Shown here piece after piece: positions 51,967-60,548 of a stretch of DNA of 64,000 nt. The first letter of the stretch is position 1, and each line of letters starts with the position of its first letter. The stretch is from Lysobacterales bacterium (GTDB taxonomy: Bacteria; Pseudomonadota; Gammaproteobacteria; Xanthomonadales; Rhodanobacteraceae), in assembly GCA_016721015.1 (NCBI GenBank), contig JADKJL010000001.1:248001-312000 (forward strand), given 5' to 3'. The position numbers were made by a program, and so were the translations under genes. A model generated the notes under the pieces. That model did not search any database and had not been told where the DNA came from. It saw only the letters and a list, made by a program, of their open reading frames with translations.

Positions 51967-52569
51967 CTAGGTTGGGCCGATGTTGATGCGGGCGAGGTCG
52001 TCCGGGGTATCGACATCCAAAGCGAGATGCTCGGCGGCGATGCTGTGAACCTGCTCGCGCCGCGAGCGCAGCAGATCACGCGCGCCATGATCGTGCGTAT
52101 TCGCGATCAGGCTTGCAAACCACGCGCGTGGCAGGATCGCCGGCACCCCGATCGTCTCCGAGTAGGCGCTGGCCGTGGCGCAGCCCGGATCGCCACGCCA
52201 GCGAACGCACAGGGCGGCGAGGTGCGCCGCGGAAATCGCTGGCTGATCGGTCAGCACGATCAGGGCGCCGTCACAACGCGGATCGAGTGCAAGCAGGCCG
52301 CAACGCAGGGATGCCGACAGCCCGTCTGCGGCATCCGCACACGGCACGATCCGGCAGGGCAGATCGCCGAGAGCGAGGGCAATCTCGCTGTCATCTGCGC
52401 GACTGACCACGAGGCATTCGAGCGGTTTGCTGGCCAGGGAAAAGCGGGTTGCGCGATGGACGAGGCTTTCGCCATCGATCCGCAGCAATTGCTTGGACTG
52501 GCCAAGGCGTTGCGAGCGCCCGGCAGCGAGGATGATCGCGCCGTGTCGCGGCAGCCGTGGATCAGGCAT
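51967..52569 (-). CDS. MocA-like nucleotidyltransferase
   Basis: A 200-aa MobA-like NTP transferase. The N-terminal GAIILAAGRSQRLGQSKQLLRIDGESLV is the nucleotide-binding signature of the molybdenum cofactor cytidylyltransferase MocA and its relatives; LIVLTDQPAIS carries the metal Asp. MocA attaches CMP to molybdopterin for xanthine-dehydrogenase-type enzymes. The ATG at 52569 overlaps the xdhC stop by eight bases, so it is cotranslated with it. No molybdoenzyme gene is in the window. Confidence 0.85.
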   Translation of the reverse strand: MPDPRLPRHGAIILAAGRSQRLGQSKQLLRIDGESLVHRATRFSLASKPLECLVVSRADDSEIALALGDLPCRIVPCADAADGLSASLRCGLLALDPRCDGALIVLTDQPAISAAHLAALCVRWRGDPGCATASAYSETIGVPAILPRAWFASLIANTHDHGARDLLRSRREQVHSIAAEHLALDVDTPDDLARINIGPT

Positions 52570-53632
52570 GCGCGTCGTGGGCGAGGTAGTACTGCAACTG
52601 GGCGACAATCGCCAGCGCAGTCACTTCCGGCCCATCACCGCCAAGGCGCAAGCCGGCCGGCGCATATAGCCGTGGTTCGAGCTGGGTTGCAATGATGTCG
52701 CCAAGGCGGGCAAGGAAGGCATCGCGGCGTTCCGGCGGCCCGAGCAGACCGATATAGCCAATGCCGGCGGTGGCGAGGTGGCGCAGGTAGCCGAGGTCGA
52801 TCTCGAAATCGTTGCCGCCAATGATGGCGGCATCGAAGTGCCGCTCGGCGAGCAGATCCGGCAGCTTGTCGGGTATGTATCGGTGGATCAGATCAACGTC
52901 TCGACTTGCCGCGCCGGTCAGGCTGGCGGGGCGCGCGTCGATGATCTCGGCATACCAGCCGAGCAGGTGGGCAAGACGCACGAGCGCCAGCGATTCCGAG
53001 CCGCTGCCGAGCAGGGCGATGCGTGGCGGCGGCGCGAAGCTGAGGCTGACGTGATGAAAGAAATGCCGTGCGCAATCGCTGGCCTCACCATGGCTGTCGA
53101 AAGCAAACATTTCCTGGCCAATCCGCGCCTCACCCGCACCCAGCGAAACCCCTCGCTCATTGTCGTCACCCAGTTCAAGGCGAAGGCGCAACCAGGCACT
53201 GCCCACGCAGGCCATGACCAGCGCCTTGCGCAACGGTGATGTTCCAAGCGGCAGCGGCAGCAACAGGATATGCAGGTTGCCGCCGACATCGTCGGCTTCC
53301 ATCGCCGTATGGCTGCTGTCCTGCGCGGCATTGAGCTGGATCGACATCGCCGTTTTGTCGGTGAGAGTCTTGAGTACCGCGGCATGCAGGTGCTGCTCCA
53401 GCGTGCCTCCGCCGAGCGCACCGGTGACGTGGCCGGTTTCGCTGAACAGCGACATCGCGCCCTGCTTTCGCGCTGCCGAGCCGGCAACCTCGACGACCAC
53501 GGCAAGAACCGCATCGATCGACTGGGCTTCGAGCGCAAGGGCGGATTGAATGAGGCCACGCATGCCACCGTAGTTCGAAACGGGTGCAATCGTTGAGCGT
53601 GCGGGCTGAGCCGGGGAAAACGAAGTCGACAT
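52562..53632 (-). CDS. XdhC-family molybdenum cofactor insertion protein
   Basis: A 356-aa XdhC/CoxI protein. The N-terminal part has VLAVVVEVAGSAARKQGAMSLFSE and GALGGGTLEQHLHAAVL, the conserved XdhC_CoxI block (usual GGCVE replaced by GGTLE, so its Cys is missing). The C-terminal part is a Rossmann domain: RIALLGSGSESLALVRLAHLLGW and IGLLGPPERRDAFL. Members receive and sulfurate Mo cofactor for xanthine dehydrogenase. With mocA it forms a two-gene accessory unit separate from its enzyme. It is convergent with, and so unlikely to belong to, the peptide system. Confidence 0.87.
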   Translation of the reverse strand: MSTSFSPAQPARSTIAPVSNYGGMRGLIQSALALEAQSIDAVLAVVVEVAGSAARKQGAMSLFSETGHVTGALGGGTLEQHLHAAVLKTLTDKTAMSIQLNAAQDSSHTAMEADDVGGNLHILLLPLPLGTSPLRKALVMACVGSAWLRLRLELGDDNERGVSLGAGEARIGQEMFAFDSHGEASDCARHFFHHVSLSFAPPPRIALLGSGSESLALVRLAHLLGWYAEIIDARPASLTGAASRDVDLIHRYIPDKLPDLLAERHFDAAIIGGNDFEIDLGYLRHLATAGIGYIGLLGPPERRDAFLARLGDIIATQLEPRLYAPAGLRLGGDGPEVTALAIVAQLQYYLAHDAHA

Positions 53633-53721
53633 ACAATTGCAAGTGTACGCACAAACAACGACTCGGCGCTGCCTGAAGCCGACTCACAGAGGAAAAACCC
53701 GGGCCTGCCCGGAGCCCTGGT

Positions 53722-55221
53722 TCAACCCGGATCGAAGCGCCGGTACTGGATCGCTTCGGACAGGTGCACGGCCTCGATTTCGCGGCTCGCGGCCAGATCG
53801 GCGATCGTACGGGCCACACGCAGGATCCGGTGATAGGCGCGCGCGGACAGTCCGAGGCGTTCGACCGCGCGGTCGAGCAGCGTGTGTTCGCTTTCGCCCA
53901 GCGCGCAATCGCGTTCGGTTTCGCGATTGCTGAGCCAGGCATTCGGTTTGCCCGATCGCGCCAGTTGCCGTTCGCGCGCCGCGCAGACACGTTCGCGCAC
54001 CGTCGCCGAGGATTCGCCCGCGTGACTGGCGCGCAACTCGGCATGATTGACCCGTGGCACTTCAAGCTTGAGGTCGATTCGATCCAGCAAGGGGCCGGAG
54101 ATGCGCGAGCGGTAGCGTGTGATCTGATCCGGCGTGCAGCGACAGCGCCCGCCCGGATCGCCGGCATGCCCGCAAGGACACGGATTCATCGCCGCGACAA
54201 GCTGGAATCTGGCCGGAAAGTCGGCTTGTCTTGCCGCACGCGAGATCGTGATGTGGCCCGATTCGATCGGCTCACGCAGCACCTCGAGAACGCGACGGTC
54301 GAATTCCGGCAGTTCATCGAGGAACAGCACACCATGGTGCGCGAGCGAAACCTCGCCGGGACGTGGCACCGAGCCCCCGCCGACCAGGGCGACTGCCGAC
54401 GCCGTATGGTGGGGTGCACGAAAGCCGCGTCGCATCCAGTCATCGAGATCGCTGGTGCAACCGGCGACCGAACGCACGGCCGCGAGTTCGAGCGCCTCAT
54501 GCTCGGCCAGCGGCGGCAGGATCCCGGGCAGGCGACTGGCGAGCATGGTCTTGCCCGTCCCGGGTGGCCCGACCAGCAACAGGTTGTGGGCTCCGGCCGC
54601 CGCCACTTCCAGGGCGCGCCGCGCATGCTGCTGACCGCGCACCTCGCTCAGATCGGGGGCATGCTGGCTGACGGAAGCGGGTGGCCCGCGTTCGGCGTTC
54701 GGCAACTCGGCCCGACCGCAAAGATGTGCACAGACTTCGAGCAGGCTGCCGGCACTGCGCACGTCGGCGGCGCTGGCCAGGGCCGCTTCGGCGGCGTTCT
54801 GGCGGGGAACGATGACACTGCGCCCGGTCCGTGCGGCGCGCAGGACTGCGGGCAACACGCCGTGCACGGCACGCAACTCGCCGGACAGGGCGAGTTCGCC
54901 GAGAAACTCGAACTTGTCGAGGCGGTCACGCGGAATGCTGCCATTCGCAGCGAGGATGCCGATCGCGATCGGCAGGTCGAAGCGGCCGCCATCCTTGGGC
55001 AGATCGGCCGGCGCGAGGCCGACGGTGATCTTGCGCTGCGGATAATCGAGCTGGCAGTTGAGGATCGCGGCACGCACGCGATCACGCGCTTCGCGAACCG
55101 CGGTTTCTGGCAAACCGACAATCGAGGTGCCGGGCAGACCACCGGATAAATGGACTTCGCAGGTTACCAACGGAGCACTGACGCCTTCCTGGGCGCGGCT
55201 GTAGACGACGGCAAGACTCAT
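53722..55221 (-). CDS. comM: ComM/YifB Mg-chelatase-like AAA+ ATPase
   Basis: A 499-aa AAA+ helicase of the YifB/ComM family, which promotes branch migration of incoming DNA during natural transformation. It begins MSLAVVYSRAQEGVSAPLV, a Lon-protease-like fold, then has Walker A GPPGTGKTMLASRLPGILPPL, Walker B VLFLDELPEF, and the zinc-ribbon-like NPCPCGHAGDPGGRCRCTP. The window also holds comF, which would work in the same process. The gene is 63 bases downstream of ubiK on the same strand. Confidence 0.96.
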   Translation of the reverse strand: MSLAVVYSRAQEGVSAPLVTCEVHLSGGLPGTSIVGLPETAVREARDRVRAAILNCQLDYPQRKITVGLAPADLPKDGGRFDLPIAIGILAANGSIPRDRLDKFEFLGELALSGELRAVHGVLPAVLRAARTGRSVIVPRQNAAEAALASAADVRSAGSLLEVCAHLCGRAELPNAERGPPASVSQHAPDLSEVRGQQHARRALEVAAAGAHNLLLVGPPGTGKTMLASRLPGILPPLAEHEALELAAVRSVAGCTSDLDDWMRRGFRAPHHTASAVALVGGGSVPRPGEVSLAHHGVLFLDELPEFDRRVLEVLREPIESGHITISRAARQADFPARFQLVAAMNPCPCGHAGDPGGRCRCTPDQITRYRSRISGPLLDRIDLKLEVPRVNHAELRASHAGESSATVRERVCAARERQLARSGKPNAWLSNRETERDCALGESEHTLLDRAVERLGLSARAYHRILRVARTIADLAASREIEAVHLSEAIQYRRFDPG

Positions 55222-55284
55222 GGGCGGCGGGGCATCGTCGGATCGATTCGTTTCAAGGGGCCGCTGATCGAACGGCCGCCGCGA

Positions 55285-55545
55285 TCAGTGTCGCGGTTGC
55301 GCTGAGAGCGAAGCTTCGAGCGCGGCGAGCTGGCGCTCCAATTGCTCGATCTTTTCGCGCGTGCGCAACAGGACGCAACGCTGCACATCAAACTCTTCGC
55401 GGGTGACCAGATCGAGCTTGCCAAGTCCCGCCTGCAGGATCGCGCGGAAGTTCTTGCCGAGATCCTCGCGTGCATCCTTGATGCCGGGAGGAACAATCGC
55501 GGCAAGACGCTGACTCAGTTCGTCAATGGTGGTTGCGCTGATCAT
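55285..55545 (-). CDS. ubiK: Ubiquinone biosynthesis accessory factor UbiK
   Basis: An 86-aa coiled-coil protein of the BMFP/YqiC family (LREDLGKNFRAILQAGLGKLDLVTREEFDVQ-type block, then TREKIEQLERQLAALEASL). UbiK helps assemble or link the Ubi complex for aerobic ubiquinone synthesis. Its place beside comM and a P-II gene is common in gammaproteobacteria. Confidence 0.93.
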   Translation of the reverse strand: MISATTIDELSQRLAAIVPPGIKDAREDLGKNFRAILQAGLGKLDLVTREEFDVQRCVLLRTREKIEQLERQLAALEASLSAQPRH

Positions 55546-55814
55546 GATGAACCCCGAAACATGCGGAATGGGCCATGGTACCCGGCCGACGTGCGAAGAG
55601 TCTGCGTGTTTCTCGTCGCATGCATCTTGGCGCCGGAGGTGCCGGCTGCGTCGACGAACGTCAACGCAGCCGGCTGCAATTCCCTGCGTGCATCCTTGCC
55701 TGCATCCCTGCTCGCGTCCCAGCGCCTGCGTCAGCGGTGTTGCCGACGGGCCATCCCTTGGACACAGAGTCTAGGCAGCCACGAGTCAAAGCACAGTGGG
55801 CGTTTTCTGATTCT
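55546..55814. other. Intergenic region with one hairpin
   Basis: This is the region between ubiK and the P-II gene. It holds an 11-base inverted repeat (GCCGGCTGCGT at 55641-55651 and its complement at 55664-55674) of unclear role. A long plus-strand frame that runs from here into the P-II gene lacks any family resemblance before residue 1 of P-II and is not called. Confidence 0.4.
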
Positions 55815-55836
55815 CGTGTAGGAAATTTCCTACACG
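55815..55836. promoter_or_regulatory. Perfect 22-bp palindrome, probable operator
   Basis: The half-site CGTGTAGGAAA is followed directly by its exact complement. It lies 62 bases upstream of the P-II start, just before a possible -10 (TATAGT, about 55863-55868). A perfect 22-base palindrome is very unlikely by chance in 64 kb, so a dimeric repressor or activator site is probable; I do not know the regulator. It is not a sigma-54 (GG-N10-GC) or LexA-type site. Confidence 0.65.
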
Positions 55837-55898
55837 TGGCGCGGTCGGGAACAGAGCCGGTTATAGTCACGCCTGCTGTGAATGCAAGGAAAAGCCCG

Positions 55899-56237
55899 AT
55901 GAAAATGGTCATGGCGATCATCAAGCCGTTCAAGCTGGACGACGTGCGCGAGGCGCTGGCCGAAATCGGCGTGCAGGGCATCACCGTCAGCGAGGTCAAG
56001 GGTTTTGGCCGGCAGAAGGGACATACCGAGCTCTACCGCGGCGCCGAGTACGTCGTCGATTTCCTGCCGAAGATCAAGATCGAGATCGCGGTGGCCGAAG
56101 ATCAGCTCGAACGCGTCATCGAGACCCTGCGCGAGAGCGCAAACACCGGCAAGATCGGCGATGGCAAGATCTTCGTCTGGCAGCTCGAGCAGATCATGCG
56201 CATCCGCACCGGCGAACTCGACAACGACGCGCTGTAG
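55899..56237 (+). CDS. glnK: P-II nitrogen regulatory protein
   Basis: A 112-aa signal protein that senses 2-oxoglutarate, ATP/ADP and nitrogen state. The T-loop TELYRGAEYVVDFLPK carries the uridylylation Tyr51 at the standard position, and the start MKMVMAIIKPFKLDDVREAL and GDGKIFVWQLEQIMRIRTGE are diagnostic. No amtB follows, so GlnB rather than GlnK is possible; the two are hard to tell apart by sequence alone. Confidence 0.95.
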   Translation: MKMVMAIIKPFKLDDVREALAEIGVQGITVSEVKGFGRQKGHTELYRGAEYVVDFLPKIKIEIAVAEDQLERVIETLRESANTGKIGDGKIFVWQLEQIMRIRTGELDNDAL

Positions 56238-56550
56238 CCGCGAAATCCCGCAGTTGTTGGCGCGCGGCTTGCGTTTCGTTGCGCGCCGATATTGTTGGCA
56301 TCGAATGCTGATCTGAACGCCGCTTTGCGGTTCCACATCCATGCCGAGGTGCCGCTCGTCGTTCGAGTTCTTCGACAGGCTCCATGCCGTCTCGACTGTA
56401 TCGATTCAGGAATCAGCGCCGTTGCCTGGCGTGATCTTTACGCCGCTTCGCGCCGCAGAGCGGCATAAACATCACGGTGACAAGAGGCAAGGGGCCGATG
56501 ATTTGCGGGTCATGCGGATGCCGGCCGTCTGCGATGCCAAATGTCCGCCG
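56238..56550. other. Intergenic region before hemP
   Basis: About 310 bases after the P-II stop with no supported gene. A 74-codon plus-strand frame (56341-56565) runs through the hemP promoter and shows no family pattern. No clear terminator for the P-II gene was found. Confidence 0.4.
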
Positions 56551-56580
56551 TTGACATGTAAATGAGAATCGTTATCATCT
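56551..56580 (+). promoter_or_regulatory. hemP promoter with Fur box
   Basis: TTGACA at 56551-56556 and TATCAT at 56573-56578 form a -35/-10 pair with a 16-base spacer. Overlapping it, AATGAGAATCGTTATCATC (56561-56579) is a good match to the 19-base Fur consensus of inverted GATAAT units. Iron-loaded Fur would cover the promoter and repress hemP and the next gene. Confidence 0.85.
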
Positions 56581-56608
56581 AAACTCCATCGTCCCGTAGG
56601 AATCCGCC

Positions 56609-56818
56609 ATGCTCAGTCCCTGCCCGCATTCGTCAGCCGCCGAACCAGCCGCCGAGCCGTCAGGCACGCAACACGCGACCTTGCATTGCGGTCGCGGCCA
56701 AAGCCGGATCGACAGTGCGCGTCTCATGCAGGGCACGCGTGAATTGCTGATCGCCCATGCCGGCGAGGAATATCGCCTGCGCCTGACCCGCAACGACAAG
56801 CTGATCCTGACCAAGTAG
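56609..56818 (+). CDS. hemP: Hemin uptake protein HemP
   Basis: A 69-aa protein. The C-terminal half ARLMQGTRELLIAHAGEEYRLRLTRNDKLILTK-type region (residues 37-69) is the HemP signature; the first half is Pro/Ala-rich. HemP is needed for, or regulates, heme receptor expression in several proteobacteria. The Fur box directly upstream supports an iron-starvation role. No TonB receptor or heme ABC transporter is in the window. Confidence 0.9.
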   Translation: MLSPCPHSSAAEPAAEPSGTQHATLHCGRGQSRIDSARLMQGTRELLIAHAGEEYRLRLTRNDKLILTK

Positions 56819-57018
56819 ACACGGCATCATCCGCAAGGGCAGCCGACCGCAGCCTGCCCTTTTCGACAAGTCCTCCAGCGTTGCCGCCAGCCTCGGTCGC
56901 CCTGCCATCCGCGACCTTACTGCCAGCCATCGTGCGCTTGCCACAAGTTGTCACCATCGGGTGTCGCGTCAATCCGTTCCGCCAGCAAGACCGCATGACC
57001 GCAATTCGAGAGACGATG

Positions 57019-57687
57019 ATGAGCGATGGAATCCGCAACAACGATGCCGCCGGCGTTCTGGATCTGCCGGCTGACGAAGGCGATCCCGATCATTTCGCGC
57101 ATGCCTCACGGCCCGTGCGCAATCCGCCTGCGGTGGTGCCGGGACTTTGTGAATTCGCCGAGTGGCTGCCACGTCTCGGCCCGGTGCTCTGGCTTGATCG
57201 CCGCAGCGCGAGCGGGCCGGCTGCCATGTGTCCCAACGCGGGATCCGGGCCGGTTCTGCTCGATCATCCGGCCCTGGTCAGCTTGCCCACCTGGCGCAGT
57301 CTCTGCGCCCACCATGCGATCACGGCGCACGGCCCGCGCGAGTGGATCTGTTTCCATTCGGCCAGCGGTGTTGTCGAGGCGAAGCTGTATTTGTTGCCCG
57401 ACTCGGATGTTCTGGCCTGGGACGAGATGATCCCGGGCTTGCACATGGCCTGTTCCGGATCGGAGCGGAACGAGGCGCCGACGCACACCCATTTCCTGCG
57501 TCGTGCGCTTGGTCGTTTCGGCCAACGCTGGCAGGCGCAGTTGCTAGAGTTCCGCTGCACGCGGCGCCCGTGGTTGAACGTGCTGGATGCGCAAGCGCCG
57601 TTGAAGATCTCCTTGCTTGGAATCGAGCTGGCCCGCGACATCATGCGCGACGAAAACGCCGACTGGATTTCACCATTTCGCCAATAA
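57019..57687 (+). CDS. Unknown protein downstream of hemP
   Basis: A cytoplasmic protein of about 222 aa with no recognised domain. Text includes LGPVLWLDRRSASGPAAM, AHHAITAHGPREWICFHSASG, VEAKLYLLPDSDVLAWDEM and KISLLGIELARDIM. It has several His and Cys (CPNAG, CAHHAI, THTHFLRR) that might bind metal or heme. I place the start at one of the paired ATGs (57016/57019) with GAGAGA upstream; the frame opens at 56881. It follows hemP by 200 bases and may share Fur control, so a role in heme or iron use is inferred from context only. Confidence 0.65.
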   Translation: MSDGIRNNDAAGVLDLPADEGDPDHFAHASRPVRNPPAVVPGLCEFAEWLPRLGPVLWLDRRSASGPAAMCPNAGSGPVLLDHPALVSLPTWRSLCAHHAITAHGPREWICFHSASGVVEAKLYLLPDSDVLAWDEMIPGLHMACSGSERNEAPTHTHFLRRALGRFGQRWQAQLLEFRCTRRPWLNVLDAQAPLKISLLGIELARDIMRDENADWISPFRQ

Positions 57688-57726
57688 GTGTTGCCGATCC
57701 GGCGAGCGACTGCCTCGCGCCGCCTC

Positions 57727-58803
57727 TCAATACCACTCGATCAGCGACACGCCGATGCCGGCGTACCAGGCGCGATGGTTGTAGTCGATCATGCTTTCGC
57801 CGTAACCGTTGAAGATCTGCAGGTGACCGCGCAGCGGTGGCGCGATCGGGAACGCCCAGTCGAACTGCACGGCGCCGTGATTGCGATCGCCGCCGCGCAG
57901 CGAGTGACGCAGCATCAGGGCGAACTGCGAATCATCGGCGACCTTCACGATCTGCAAATCGCCGCGACCCATGTAGTCGCTGATGTCAGGGTTGTTGTCT
58001 TCGCCGATTTCGAACATGCGCCACCACGGACGCATTACCACCGTCCAGTTGCCGCGCTCCAGGCCGAGTGCGGCGGTGGCACGGTTCCAGCTGCGCGACA
58101 GCGGGTCGCTGCGTCCGTTGGACTGATGCACGAGGCCGAATCCGAGCATGCGCGCCTTCCAGCCGAGCACGTCGAAATCGGTGCGAAAGACGAGGTTGGC
58201 TTCCGGCTCGTAGTTGGTTTCGCGAAATGGACGCGAGCGGTTTTCGTTGAAGATCTGCCAGTGCGAAACCTGTGTATAGCCCATCCACAGGTCACCGTTG
58301 TCGCCGAAGAGGTCGTTGGCCAGCTTGGTTTTAAGGCTGATCTGGTATTTCAGCTCGGCGTGATCGATGCGCTCGGGGGTGGCCACGCTGTTGCCGGGTG
58401 CCGGTGAACTCGGACTCTGGTTGGTGCGCGTCGTGTAGAAGAACGGCATCAGGTAGATCGGCCGGAATGGACGGATGCAGAACGCGGCCGGTTTCGGATC
58501 CTCGGCAGTGTCGGGGTCGAGCTCCCAGCGCGAGTCGAGCAATGAACTGGGTGCGCCCTTGTCGCATCGATTGACGTCGGCGACCGAATCGTTCGAGAAC
58601 ACATCGGCGGGCCGGGTCAGCGCGGTTTTCTGTTGCGCAATCGTCTCGCGGCCGACCGCACGGTCATAGCAGGCCAGACGCGCGGCGGCCCCATCGATGG
58701 ACGTGCAGGCACTGGCACCCGCGCGTGGCTCATCGGCATGGACGAGGGCGACCGACATTGTGGAAGTCGACAGCAGCAGGGCAAGCAGCACAACGCGCAA
58801 CAT
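57727..58803 (-). CDS. pldA: Outer-membrane phospholipase A
   Basis: A 358-aa outer-membrane enzyme that hydrolyses phospholipids at the outer leaflet when asymmetry is lost. A signal peptide (MLRVVLLALLLSTSTMSVALVHA) leads into an extra N-terminal region with four Cys (about 30-115), then a beta-barrel with the active-site block LVHQSNGRSDPLSRSWNR (His226, Ser228; Asn pair downstream) and the Ca-site region. It ends with an aromatic residue (SLIEWY). Two further ATGs upstream (58833, 58884) are less likely starts. Confidence 0.93.
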   Translation of the reverse strand: MLRVVLLALLLSTSTMSVALVHADEPRAGASACTSIDGAAARLACYDRAVGRETIAQQKTALTRPADVFSNDSVADVNRCDKGAPSSLLDSRWELDPDTAEDPKPAAFCIRPFRPIYLMPFFYTTRTNQSPSSPAPGNSVATPERIDHAELKYQISLKTKLANDLFGDNGDLWMGYTQVSHWQIFNENRSRPFRETNYEPEANLVFRTDFDVLGWKARMLGFGLVHQSNGRSDPLSRSWNRATAALGLERGNWTVVMRPWWRMFEIGEDNNPDISDYMGRGDLQIVKVADDSQFALMLRHSLRGGDRNHGAVQFDWAFPIAPPLRGHLQIFNGYGESMIDYNHRAWYAGIGVSLIEWY

Positions 58804-58893
58804 CGACGGGCCCGGATCAGGAACTGGGCGCATGGTAGCGGATCGGCCGCATCGACAGTGGAACCGCGTTTTCGCGTTCGTCACCGGATTGAA

Positions 58894-59775
58894 TCAGCGT
58901 CGAATCCGCCGCGAGCCACGCAACTGGTCGATCGGAAAGCTCGCAATATCCTGGTTGCCTGACCGTCGCGGCTGCCCGGCATCCGGGGCCCAGGCTTGCG
59001 CATAGACGACTTCGTAGGTTGCCGGCAGCCGGCCGTTGTCGCGGAATGCTTCATAGGCATCGACGACGCGCTGCAGATGCGCCTTGCCAGTCAGCGCGCG
59101 GGATCGCTGGTGATCGGCATTGGTCGCGCCGATCGCGCGCAGCTCGCGCATCAGGCTGGGCAAATCGGAATAGGTCAGGGTGAAGGTTTCGCGCTCAAGC
59201 ACCGGATCACGGAATCCGGCCGCAAGCAGGGCGTCGCCCACCTGGTGGATATCGAGAAAGCGGTTGACATGGGGTTTCGCATCGACCTCGGCAAAGGCCG
59301 AGCGCAACTCGTGCAGGGTCGACGGGCCGAACGTGCTGAACAGCAAAATGCCTTTTGGTCGCATGACCCGGCGGAAACCATCGAAGACGGCGTCCAGGGT
59401 TCCACACCATTGCAGGCACAGGTTCGAATGCAGCAGGTCGATGGCGGCGTCGGCCAAGGGCAGTGCTTCGGCGTCGCCACACACGCGCGCGAACGGCCGC
59501 AACCAGCTGCGCTGTCGGCTCGCCGCGCGCAACATCGGCAGGGCCAGATCGAGGGCGATGAGCTGCGCTTGCGGATAGCGTTTGCGCAAGGCGGCGGTGC
59601 CACGCCCGGTGCCACTGCCGACATCGAGGATGCGCGCTGGCGCGAGCACGGCATCGTCCAGACGTTCCTGCAGGCGCTGGCCCACTTCATCTTGCAGCGC
59701 GGCGTGTGCGTCATAGCTGGCAGCCGCGCGACCAAACGCCCGGCGCACATGGGCCGTATCGAAGATTCCGCTCAT
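58894..59775 (-). CDS. bioC: Malonyl-ACP O-methyltransferase BioC
   Basis: Methylates malonyl-ACP so that the fatty-acid cycle can build pimeloyl-ACP for biotin. A 293-aa SAM methyltransferase with RAFGRAAASYDAHAALQDEVGQ at the start, ILDVGSGTGRGTAAL, and LHSNLCLQWC, a BioC hallmark. I start at 59775, where the ATG overlaps the bioH stop (ATGA); the open frame continues far upstream only as a shadow of bioH. Last gene of bioB-bioF-bioH-bioC. Confidence 0.96.
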   Translation of the reverse strand: MSGIFDTAHVRRAFGRAAASYDAHAALQDEVGQRLQERLDDAVLAPARILDVGSGTGRGTAALRKRYPQAQLIALDLALPMLRAASRQRSWLRPFARVCGDAEALPLADAAIDLLHSNLCLQWCGTLDAVFDGFRRVMRPKGILLFSTFGPSTLHELRSAFAEVDAKPHVNRFLDIHQVGDALLAAGFRDPVLERETFTLTYSDLPSLMRELRAIGATNADHQRSRALTGKAHLQRVVDAYEAFRDNGRLPATYEVVYAQAWAPDAGQPRRSGNQDIASFPIDQLRGSRRIRR

Positions 59776-60548
59776 GCCGGATCCAACGTGTCGGCGAACG
59801 CGACAATCGCCTGGCCGACCTGATCGGCGTGGCTCAGAAACGGCGCATGGCCAGCCGAAATCTCCAGGAATCTTCCCGCTGCCGACTGCTGTGCGGCCCA
59901 CTGCATGGCGGCCGGAGGAACCAGACGATCGCGCCGACCGGCGATCCATAGGTTGGGCGTCGCCAATGCCGCGAGCTCGTCGCGGTAATCGACACGATCG
60001 AGAATCGCCAGGCCATCGAGCAGAGCCTGCTCCGAGGGTTCGCCACGCTCGAAGACATGCGCCTTCAGTTCGCGCAGTTCTTCCTGGGCATTGGCCGAAC
60101 CCAGGGTTTCGAGGGCCAGGAAGCGCTCGATCGCGGGCCGGAACGCGGTGACGAGCGCGGCACCGAACTCGCGGAAGATCGTCGCGGGCACCGCATGTGG
60201 CCAATCCTCGGCGCGTACGAAACGCGGACTCGTGGCGATCTCGACCAGGCCATGGATGTGCCTGGGATGATCGAGCGCACCGCGCAAGGCAATCAATCCG
60301 CCGAGTGACCAGCCAAGCCAGATTGCCGGCGGTGTGGCCTCGGCGATTGCCTGGGCCACGCGGCAAGGATCCAGCGATCCGGCCTCGTAATCATCGCTGT
60401 CGCCATGCCCGGGCAGATCGACCAGATGCAGGCGGAACTGCCGCGAAAGGCGCTCGCTGAGCGGCGCAAAGATGCCGCCATGCATGGCCCAGCCGTGGAT
60501 CAGGACCAGATCGGGACCGTCTCCAAGTGTGCGGATCGATAGTTTCAT
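59772..60548 (-). CDS. bioH: Pimeloyl-ACP methyl ester esterase BioH
   Basis: Removes the methyl group from pimeloyl-ACP methyl ester. A 258-aa alpha/beta-hydrolase with LVLIHGWAMHGGIF, the nucleophile WLGWSLGG, the Asp in IAGRRDRLVP and the His in AGHAPFLSH. It overlaps bioF (ATGA) and bioC (ATGA) at its two ends. Confidence 0.96.
   Translation of the reverse strand: MKLSIRTLGDGPDLVLIHGWAMHGGIFAPLSERLSRQFRLHLVDLPGHGDSDDYEAGSLDPCRVAQAIAEATPPAIWLGWSLGGLIALRGALDHPRHIHGLVEIATSPRFVRAEDWPHAVPATIFREFGAALVTAFRPAIERFLALETLGSANAQEELRELKAHVFERGEPSEQALLDGLAILDRVDYRDELAALATPNLWIAGRRDRLVPPAAMQWAAQQSAAGRFLEISAGHAPFLSHADQVGQAIVAFADTLDPA

Noticed and set aside
51967..53632. mocA and xdhC as part of the peptide system
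   Set aside because: They are convergent with the dehydrogenase, form their own overlapping pair, and have a well-known molybdenum role.
55815..55836. RcsB box
   Set aside because: Only the TTCCTA core resembles it; the Rcs system is enterobacterial and the symmetry is different.
59776..60366. A 197-residue N-terminal extension of BioC
   Set aside because: It lies wholly inside bioH in another frame; the family start is at 59775.
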